A stretch of 64,000 nucleotides of DNA, taken from positions 62,001 to 126,000 of the forward strand of contig CALYLX010000071.1 in assembly GCA_944990035.1 (NCBI GenBank). The letters are read 5' to 3'. The notes under the pieces were generated by a model. The model saw only the letters and a list, made by a program, of their open reading frames with translations. It made no database searches and had not been told where the DNA came from. Below are positions 55,914 to 64,000 of this stretch, one piece after another. The translations under genes and the position numbers were made by a program. Numbering within the stretch: the stretch's first letter is position 1; every line of letters starts with the position of its first letter. Origin of the DNA: Clitopilus passeckerianus (lineage: Eukaryota; Basidiomycota; Agaricomycetes; Agaricales; Entolomataceae).

Positions 55914-56280
55914 GCTGAGAATCTAATCGCAAATTGTAAGTGGACCAGGGCACTCGAATATTTGTTCCCATCGGCCCGGCTAATTTGTTTCCGAAACCCG
56001 ATAGAAGGATCTCGCAAGTTCAAGTCAATATGTTGAATTACGGTGAGGCAATGGATACAAATAGTGTTTATGCTAAAGTAAATCAGACACCGTACGCCTA
56101 AAGACAAGAGCCATATCTGGAAGGTCAATGTTGCGGAAAAGCGAACCCATGTCCCATACTACTAGCAGCTGACGATCGCACATCGCAATCCAGGCCGACT
56201 CGTGAGCTCCATCCGAATCATGGCAGGCTCGGACAGATGCTTGATCTGTACAACAGATAGTTGAATAGGGAGATTATCTG
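55914..56280. other. Intergenic, DUS3 promoter
   Basis: About 370 bases between two same-strand genes. No domain-bearing frame. Confidence 0.4.
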
Positions 56281-58100
56281 CTAATAATCAAGCCTGTTCT
56301 GCCTATTCCGTCGATCTGTGAGAATTCCACCTAAAATGCGGCTATAAACATCCTCCCATAGCTCCATATACATGAGTTCTGTGTCATCGATTTCTTCAGG
56401 GTAAACCAAGTTGAAAACAAGATCAAACCCCTTCCATCCATCGCATCGTAAATCTGTGAGGTTAGGGAAGTGGCTTGCAAGGAAGGCTGCCACGGATGGG
56501 GCCTTGGATATGGGGGAGGTGCACAGGTACAAGGTTTGCAGGGATGTCAATGGTTCCATCCCACGAAACTGTACTTGCAAAGCAGATTCTATGAGACAGT
56601 TGATCCGGAGAGCCAAGCTTTTCAGGCGGCAAAGCAGTGAGGTGAACTTGAAAAGATGCTGGAGGGAGATTCTGGGAATTGTTCGCGTAGTTCGCTCTGG
56701 GAATCTGAGAACCTCGAGTTGAGGCCATTTGTGGGCTATTCTGAGAAGTGTGCTCTCATCCAATTGAACAGAACCATTGAGATCAATTTCGATGGTCTGG
56801 AGATTTGGAAAGCAGAATAAAATGTCAATAGTTTCGGCCGTGATGGGCATAATAATCTGATTCATGTCTGAGTGGTAGACTGGCTCCACAATGTGTATCG
56901 AGGTCATAGAAGGCCCAAGGTCCAGGTTGGCGAGTGATCGTAGGAAGTCGTGCAATTTGGGATCAGGAGAAGGCCATTGGGGAGTTTGGATGATGATTTT
57001 AATACCTTGGAGGTTGCTTGGGTTTGTCCATCGAATGAAATCAAGAGGGCCAGCAAGGTTTTGCGCCCCAAGACAGAGTTGCTGAAGATTGAGTAGAGAT
57101 TTGCGGGGGTACCGGGGATAATCTGCTAGTACACCAGATGGCAGATGCACCGCGAGGCTGGTCAGGTTCGCAAGACCTGTGGCAAGTGTGAGAGATGCCA
57201 AGTCGATCTGGACTCCCAATAAATCCAAAGACTCGACACGATCGGAAAAAGGGAGTATTTCAGACAATCCCGGGGATTGTATTAGTGAATCGTAATCATG
57301 ATCTACCGTGAAGTAATTATCTTCATCTCGGTAGAGGTTCAACGAAAGGGAAGCAATGGAGGGGATAGTCCGACTCAAGCTCGATTTGACGTTCTTCCAA
57401 ATGACTGAGAGCCTCTCCGCGTCGTTTAAGTCGTTGCGGTTTGGACTCGGGTCACATATTTCCGTGAGATGAAGTTTTTGGCAAGGTGAACCATCAAATA
57501 GGCAAGGATACCATGCAAGGTTGTCGAAGTCCCGTAATTGTACTGTGATCTCCTTGAGATTGGGCAGTAGCGGGCCGTTTCCAATTTTGAGCTGTACGAG
57601 TAGCGGAAGCACAAATTGGTACTTTTTCTTGAAAATTTTGACGCTGTGTTTATCGAGTGAAGAAGTTTGGCTGTGACCAAGTACTCTGATTTTGGATGCG
57701 TAAAATCTGAATCTGTCCAAGTCCGATTCTCTTACTTCTCTCAACAGCACCTGAATTAGATGAATTCCATGTTGCAAAAGAAAAGACAACGAATGCCACT
57801 GACCGGCTGGTCTTCCTGTTCGTCGTTGCCTAAAAACGGCCCAGTCCTGCCGATAACATCTGGGGGGAAACACCGAAATAATGGGCCGAGATCGCGTTGG
57901 AAGTACCAAAGCACATCTAAGGCCGGACCACTTAGTTGCCTGCACGTTTGCGCTAAGTGGTATAAGGTGCGAAGCTCCTCTCGTTTTCGTGCAGCATTAC
58001 CCCTGTTTTGAGAAAAGTTGGAAGTGCGGGGATCGAGGAGATAGTTCAAGACGTTTTCCAAAGTGTCCCGAGTCTGGAGACATCGATGTACCGTGGCCAT
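56281..58100 (-). CDS. F-box-like / leucine-rich protein, paralogue 1 (intact)
   Basis: Two exons (58100-57804 and 57750-56281) give 588 residues. The start (MATVHRCLQTRDTLENVLNY) and the segment LAQTCRQLSGPALDVLWYFQ are typical of the short F-box-like module seen in large agaricomycete families. The rest is an irregular leucine-rich solenoid (FRFYASKIRVLG, LLPNLKEITVQLRDFDNLAW, LQTIEIDLNGSVQLD, SHFPNLTDLRCDGW). It may serve as an SCF substrate receptor. A TATA element lies about 190 bases upstream. Two relatives follow on the same strand. Confidence 0.78.
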
Positions 58101-58282
58101 AAACCAGCAGCCCTTGTCTCCAGTTTCACAGCTATGTTGTGGAAATTTGATGAGAAACCTTCTCATAGCTTTCGGAACCGATCATCGCCATCCGGAATCA
58201 ACGTCGTCAGTGGCAGGAGGAGGGACTGCAAGCTGTCGGCTGAGTTGATATTCGTAATAATTTGATTAACTAAGGGAACGGG

Positions 58283-58298
58283 TATTTATATATATAGG
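58283..58298 (-). promoter_or_regulatory. TATA-like element upstream of F-box/LRR paralogue 1
   Basis: On the minus strand it reads TATATATATAAATACC, about 190 bases upstream of the ATG at 58100. It also lies just past the end of the dead paralogue 2. Confidence 0.4.
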
Positions 58299-58316
58299 CT
58301 CAATGTATGTCTGATT

Positions 58317-60124
58317 CTACACAGGTTCAAAGTGGTTTCTACGATCGCCCAAAATGCCAGCCGAAATATGGTGTCGGACCTGCGCCCACAATTTGACATA
58401 TTCATTCTCGACCTCATCCATACCAGGAAGCTCCGACGGTTGAATAATATCACCTGCAGCCATGACCTCTCAACCATAGGTATCCAGGTCGGTCAAGTTT
58501 GGGAATTGGTCTGCCAGGAGGGCAGATACAGATGGTGCACCTGAAATAGGGCGATGTACAAACACTGAGGCATTGCAGAGACTTGGATTTATGCTCTGGT
58601 TGTTGTGTAGAAAATTGCGCATGTGTGGTATTATCCATCCGACAGTTGATGCGGAGCTCAACCTCTCGTAGGTAGAGTAGTTAGGAGGTGAAGGTAAATA
58701 GATTGGCGAGTGAGACGCTGGGAATTGTGTGAAGGGTATGCTCTGGAAGCCTGAAAACCTGAAGCTGGGGCCAAAGACGCGTTATGGTTTGCAGCGTTTC
58801 GCAATCTAATTCAACCGAACCATTGAGTTCAATATGGATGGTTTGTAGATAGGGATATCGGGCCAGAGCATTAATTGTTTGGGGTGTAATGGGCGCTATG
58901 GAGGGATTCGAGCCTTCATCGTAGATCGGGTGTACGAGACGGATTGACGTTAAGGTGGAGGGAAGTCCTATGTCGGCAAGAGAATGCAGAAAGGGATCAA
59001 TCTCTTGAATGCTATGTCCGCGGTTGACAATGATTTTGAGACTTTGCAGAGCTGATGGGCGAACTGAAGTAATGAATGCGAGGGGCGAGTGAAATTCGCT
59101 GACCCCTAACGTGAGTTGCTTTAACTTTGGCAGGGGCTGGCGTGGGTGAAGGAGGTATTGCGCAACCAGTTCCGATGTGATGGATACTGCGAGGTTCGTA
59201 AGGTTGCTGTAACTAGTTATGCTTGAAAGATGGATCGCTTCTATCATGACGCAGAAAAGGTTCAGGGTATCGAGTTTCTGGAAACTCGAGAGCATTTCTG
59301 AGAAGCCGGGCGAGCAGTTCATAGCGTCGTAGTCATTTGACGCCAAGAAGAACTCGTTTTCGTCCCTGGAAACTGTGATCTTGAAGGATGTGATTGAGGG
59401 TAAGGATTGCCTTGTAATTGAGCCTATATTTTGCCAGACAAGGGACAATTTATCCGGCGTCAGAGAGTCGGAACCATTTTCAAGCTTATGAGTGATACAG
59501 AGTGAGTTCAACTGAGGTCCACCGACTAGTGAAGGGTACCACGAAAGCTCAATGAATTCGGGGAGAGGCAGATTCAATTGTGAGAGGTTGGGAAGTAAGG
59601 GGTTATCGATACTCCTCATGCGGGATAGGATGGGGAGAACCAGCTGATACTTGTGAGTGAAGTATCGTAGGTTGTCGGCATGACTTGGGTCAGGATTTCC
59701 AAGGATCTTGATTCTTGACGCGTAGAACTGCACTCTGGTAAAATCGGAATCCTTGAGTTCTCTTAAAACAACCTAGAGTAAGGTGGAAGGAGTAAGTTGT
59801 ACCGGAGAAAACGGATTAGATGGAACTTTGCCGTACCGGCTTCTTCGTCAGGTTACCAGTAAAGGAACTTTTTCGGAGGCCAATTGCATCGTCTGGGAAG
59901 CAAGCAAACAAGGCGCTCAGGTCAGGTTGGTAGTACCACAAGACATCAAGTGCCGGCCCGCTTAAGGATTTGCAGAGTCGAGCAGCGGCACTCAATGTGG
60001 AAAAGCCACTAGATCGCTGAAGAAAACATGAAGTTACAGGAAAATGGAAGTTGGAGCCACGAGGATTGTGAAATTGGGTCAAGATCTTGTCCTAGATATC
60101 TTGCGTCTGCAAGGATCGATGCAT
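58317..60124 (-). pseudogene. F-box-like / leucine-rich protein, paralogue 2 (dead)
   Basis: Colinear with paralogue 1 but interrupted. The start MHRSLQTQDI is followed at once by TAG (near 60092), then DKILTQFHNPRG. The exon-1 core (LSGPALDVLWYYQPDLSALF) and a long open leucine-rich stretch (59733-58681) remain. A TAA follows LFTFTS at 58681. A one-base insertion shifts the frame near 58545 (CTSP, then ISGAPSVSALLADQF in another frame). A TGA replaces the Trp of the DGWKG segment near 58470. The last frame continues to a TAG at 58317 (ISAGILGDRRNHFEPV). The number of lesions makes error unlikely. Confidence 0.75.
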
Positions 60125-60409
60125 GGTGGAAGATGACCGACAATTTGGTGCGCTGGTAAATGTTGCCAGAATGTGTACGTTGAGGGAATGAACAAGAGAA
60201 GTGTGTTTAAGAATGGTGCCGCTGCTCACAATAGTGGCCGGGACGGCCTGACGTATACAAAATGTACTTGTATATCAGCAAGGGCGGTGATGGATCACCG
60301 ATTTCGGGGCCCAACCTGAGGAGAGGCCCAGCAGGCGACGGCTGAACTAAGAACTCCTTCGACTCTTTGGAGAACAGATTTCATCCTACATATAACATCA
60401 GGGTACTGG

Positions 60410-62196
60410 CTATGCTGCCATTTGACCCACCTGGCTACGATATTCCAGGAGTTTATGAAGCCTCCTTTTGACATCGTTCCATAACCCCCTGAATTCTACT
60501 TCTCTCAGCGGGAATTCATAATCCATGTTATCATCAATTTCATTGTCAAATTCCCAGCCAGATTGAATTTGTTGTAGATGTGGCCAGCCTGTTACTAAAA
60601 ATGCAGCGACCTGTGAGGAGTCGGATATGGGAGAGGTACAGAAATCAAGGCTCTCGGTGCTGGCGGATAGGTCGATATCCCCAAGATCTGCGTAAATGAC
60701 ATCGCTCATGTTTGCGTCGATGCCTAGCCGGAGCTCGTTCAATTCGGGAAGGGATGCAGTAAAGGCAAGAAGGTCTTGGAGCGTGATGGTTGGATGATGT
60801 TGGTATTTCCAGGTCCGTTCGCTGAGATCGAGAATCCTCAGATGAGGCCAGGTTTGAGAAATTTCACCCAAAACGGCTCTGTCGAGATGAACTTGACCGT
60901 TAAGGGAGATACGGATAGTTTTCAGGTTCTTCAGATCCATTAAAGAACGCAACGTGGTCGAGGTGATTTTTGAAACATCGGCTGTGGATGAGGGTTCGTA
61001 TATGGCTGTTTGAACGTCGAAGACTTCGAGGGTCGCTGAATAAGTCCGTTTCGTCATATGGGAAACCAATTCATCAATATTCCAGAAGGCTACGTGTGGG
61101 CGAGAGCGAACGATCTTCAACGAACGCAAGTAACGTGATGTTGCCGTATCGAGTAGTGAATAACATGCTACTTGGTTGGATGTGTGAAGGAGAAGGTCTT
61201 CCATCCTGTTGAATCCGCCTCTGTCGTCCTTGGTAGTCCGCATATAGGCTTCGGCCACTGAAGGTAACAAAGTTATTTGCAGGCGCTTAAGTGTTTCGAT
61301 CTTCGAGAGGTTGATCAGAGTTTCAATATCAATGGGTACGTTGGCGATGTCTAAGAGCTCTGGCGTCCTCAAACCTTGAAGCAACGACATGAGGGAAGGT
61401 GGGGCGTCCATCTCGAAGATGTCACGCTCGTCGGGGGAATCATACGAGGCCAGGGAGATAGAGAAGGAAATTATAGACATCGATTTGTTGCGGAGGATAG
61501 CTTTTATGTTGCTGCATGGACATATCAAGGCACCCAACTCGATTTGTTCTCCGTAGGTTAGGAGGCAGACGGATGTCGACTTTTGACCGACTACCAACCT
61601 AGGAAGCCAACATAGGCCCTCGAACTCCTCGAACAACAGATTTAGATGATGGAGGTTTGGGAGCAACGAATTTTCTCCTGTTGTTTTCAGAAGGAGGGGT
61701 AATAGGAGCGAATCGCGGCCGTCCTTGATTTCCCTTGACATACATCGAAACTCCCATGGGGCTGGGATCACCAAGGATCTTAATCCTTCGGCCATAGAAC
61801 CTCAATCTCTGTAGGTCGTCAGTTCGTAGGTCCCGAGTCGGTCCCTAGGACATTTCAATCAATATGTACGCGATCTTCATGACTCAGACTACCGTGAAGA
61901 CCTACCAGGATGGCCAATTCATCGTCTTCATCAAGTTCGATCACATCTCCAGGCAAACATTTGAAAAGGTGCAGCAGGTGTGGTTGAAATGCCCATAGTA
62001 GATCCAAAGCTGGTTCACTGAACACTTTGCAAGTTAGAGCAAGAGAGTATAGGTTGCCCCTCCCCTCCCGATGCAGCCGAAAGCCGTTGAAGCTGTAGTT
62101 TCGAATCTGCTCAAGAACCTCGTGATTGCTATCCGCATCATATATCTTCGAGAAAATGGGCCACACGATCTCGGGAACTCGCAAACAACGGTGCAT
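60410..62196 (-). CDS. F-box-like / leucine-rich protein, paralogue 3
   Basis: Exon 1 from the ATG at 62196 (MHRCLRVPEIVWPIFSKIYD) carries LALTCKVFSEPALDLLWAFQ. It splices at a GTAGGT donor after ELAIL to GPTRDLRTDDLQRLRFYGRR. After KILG near 61770 the frame must change to reach the long leucine-rich frame that ends at 60410. Either an intron of about 95 bases (GTGATC..ACAG, joining KILG to ENSLLPNLHHLNLL) does this, or one inserted base has broken the gene. Alignment to paralogue 1 favours the skipped segment having once been coding. The rest (LEVFDVQTAIYEPSSTADVS, WPHLRILDLSERTW) is open. Confidence 0.65.
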
Positions 62197-62565
62197 TTGT
62201 GGGATGGGGAATGCTAAGGTGGGCGGATAATTTGAAAAGCTCAACTGTAACCACGTACAACGTCAGTGCCATCTAGGTTTGTTTCAAGCCCAAAAACTGC
62301 ATTCCTGATGACTCCTGTATAGCATGTGCTGCTCGCGGGCTGTGATTGTCACATTATCATGCAAAACAATGAACTCCAGAAAGGCAACTGTACTCCGACA
62401 TAATGCTACCCCACTCCAAAGATTGACATGATCTTCCCAAGTCATTAATCCGGATTATGTTGTCCATCCGGCGGGGCGGGCCAGAGTACATGGTCGCAGG
62501 GTATCTACAGTGTATAGCTAAATATGGGACAACCAACTATGAGCGTACATTATTCTAACCCTCTA
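62197..62565. other. Intergenic, promoter of F-box/LRR paralogue 3
   Basis: About 370 bases between two same-strand genes. Nothing else was recognised. Confidence 0.4.
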
Positions 62566-63918
62566 TTACTCCTTGCCCTTTCCTGACTCTAAATCCTGCA
62601 TGTTGACCCTCTCGTACCCATTGGCTTGGGGTGCAGGTTTCCGTGTCTCCTGGTCTTTGACCCAGGTATAGTACAACGAACCAATTAAGATGATAGCGAT
62701 AGATGATGCGCGGCCACTGAGGAGACGAAGTTAGACAAACGGGTGTCTGAGGGAAAGGAGGAGGAATTTACCCGGAGATAATGTCGCCGAATAGCCACAT
62801 GCCAAGAAGAGAGGCTGCGACTCCACGAACGGCGGAGGATATCATATGGGTGATAGGCGAGGTGACCTTGATGGACAACAAAGCAGCGATGCTCATGAGG
62901 AAGCCGAGGACACCCTATCAACAAAAGGTCAGTCCATATATCAAGTTGCACCGGGAAATGAACACTCACAGTGATGAGTGAGCCCCAAATGAACGTAGAG
63001 AATGCCTTGGCGGCACCCTCCTTTGCAACTTCCGCAGTGGTAAAGAGAAGTGCGACAATACCAGGACCCTCACCGGCAATTAAGCAGAGGGGTAAGAGGA
63101 TTATGGCACTAAGCAAGTTCGAATACCATGAAAGCAGAAGGGCACTGCCGTTAACGACATTCAGGCTCTTTTTGATGACAATGGAATGGATGGCGGTGAT
63201 CATGGAGCTGACCACACCGAAGCTTACACCAACGTAGGAGAGTGGTGTGCCGTCGAGGAAAACACCAACGAAGAATCCGGAGGTGACCATTCCACACGAG
63301 ATAAGGATACGGAGAGAAGGTCGAACGTTGAGGGCGAAGAACGACATGGCAACTGTGAATGGCAAGACGAGGCCGCGAGCAACCTGGTAGAAGGATGCAT
63401 CGACATATTTGAGAGTATAGTTGCTGAAGCTGCAAAAGGACCTATCAGAATGGTGCTGCATATAATATATTTATAGACCCTACCTTAGTCCAACAACGTT
63501 AAGCCCGACCATCGCAACGAGTCCTTTGCAGATTTCGGGGTCGAAGGTCAACCTGTCTGGTAGTATTCGCATTGCGTCTGATGCAGCAAAGAGCAACACA
63601 GCAATGACCAGCTGTACCCAGAGGAAGAATAGAGGCACGTCGGTGGTGATAAGCACCCATTTGTTTCTGAGGACCGGTCAGAAGGGCCCGCGAATTCAAG
63701 AGAATAGTCACATACGCCATAACCATCTAGTAAAATCATGTTAGACCTTCATTATCATGCAAGATGCATCATGAGATACTCACTGAAAGGGCGGCCACAA
63801 GATAAAACAAAACAACAGCCATCTAGAGGAACCTATTTCAGCAAAATGCTTGGCTTGCACGTTCCCCGCATACCACACGGCCCCTTGAAGGGGGTTTTGA
63901 AGTATCGTCGGAAGGCAT
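62566..63918 (-). CDS. SLC35C-type transporter (GDP-fucose / triose-phosphate transporter family)
   Basis: Multi-pass Golgi or ER membrane antiporter for a nucleotide sugar or related compound. About seven exons join in frame. The likely start at 63918 (MPSDDTSKPPSRGRV) is followed by helix 1 (MAVVLFYLVAALS) and then by MVMANKWVLITT with the family NK-x-VL motif. Further helices include FFLWVQLVIAVLLFAASDAM, FSNYTLKYVDASFYQVARGL, VGVSFGVVSSMITAIHSIVI and ALLSIKVTSPITHMISSAVR. The tail has YTWVKDQETRK and ends at a TAA (62566) after DLESGKGKE. A further upstream exon beyond the window cannot be excluded. Substrate is inferred from family only. Confidence 0.82.
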
Positions 63919-64000
63919 TCTAAGAGTCGGTCTAGTGAGCGAGGTCCTAACGATGGGCGACCTATATGTTGGCAGGCGATGCCTGGAGAGTGATGACTTG

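Noticed and set aside
1..64000. Transposons, CRISPR arrays, rRNA or tRNA genes
   Set aside because: No reverse transcriptase, transposase, long terminal repeats, spaced direct-repeat arrays or convincing cloverleaf boxes were found by eye. A tRNAscan or repeat search could still find short ones.

Overview
The window looks like a piece of nuclear chromosome from an agaricomycete (mushroom-forming basidiomycete). The evidence is many short introns (mostly 47-80 nt) with GT..AG ends, NACHT-type NLR genes with a short glycine/asparagine-rich first exon, F-box/leucine-rich paralogue families, and clear fungal housekeeping genes (Rcf1, Nhp6, Isd11, Smg7/Est1, Dus3). I see no plasmid, phage, CRISPR or bacterial features. 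No rRNA or tRNA gene was recognised by eye. Gene models below were built by joining reading frames across plausible splice sites, so exon edges are predictions.

Layout. 1-8.5 kb: a partial aquaglyceroporin (cut by the left edge) and a tandem pair of intact amidases. 9-18 kb: an intact NACHT NLR, a decayed NLR copy, a small secreted protein, and a frameshifted NLR on the opposite strand. 18.9-21 kb: a secreted or GPI-anchored surface protein and Rcf1. 21-27 kb: gene-poor, with one or two small genes (24.3-25.7 kb) carrying a repeat that resembles the first exon of the NLRs. 27-30.2 kb: an Nhp6 HMG-box gene followed by three small HMG-box-like genes, two of which begin with signal peptides. 30.4-32 kb: a bHLH regulator with an unusual long loop. 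33.5-36.8 kb: two more wrecked NLRs. 37.2-39.8 kb: Isd11 and a divergent gene of unknown function. 40.4-42.4 kb: an F-box gene and its internally deleted copy.

43-56 kb is a compact block of core genes, all on the minus strand: a Smg7/Est1-like mRNA-decay factor, a Uls1/Rrp2-like SNF2 translocase, a USP-fold protein that seems to lack its catalytic residues, and Dus3. 56-62 kb holds three tandem F-box/LRR paralogues, one of them dead. The window ends with a SLC35-type nucleotide-sugar/triose-phosphate transporter.

The most interesting material is in the accessory part (9-37 kb). There is an NLR family under rapid birth and death, whose copies share an N-terminal NIYGG-type motif. Nearby small proteins carry a similar motif, a layout reminiscent of amyloid-signalling NLR/effector pairs (inference only). 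There is also a local family of HMG-box-like proteins with secretion signals. In the core block, the pseudo-deubiquitinase and a triple AP-1/Gcn4-type site upstream of the SNF2 gene deserve checking.
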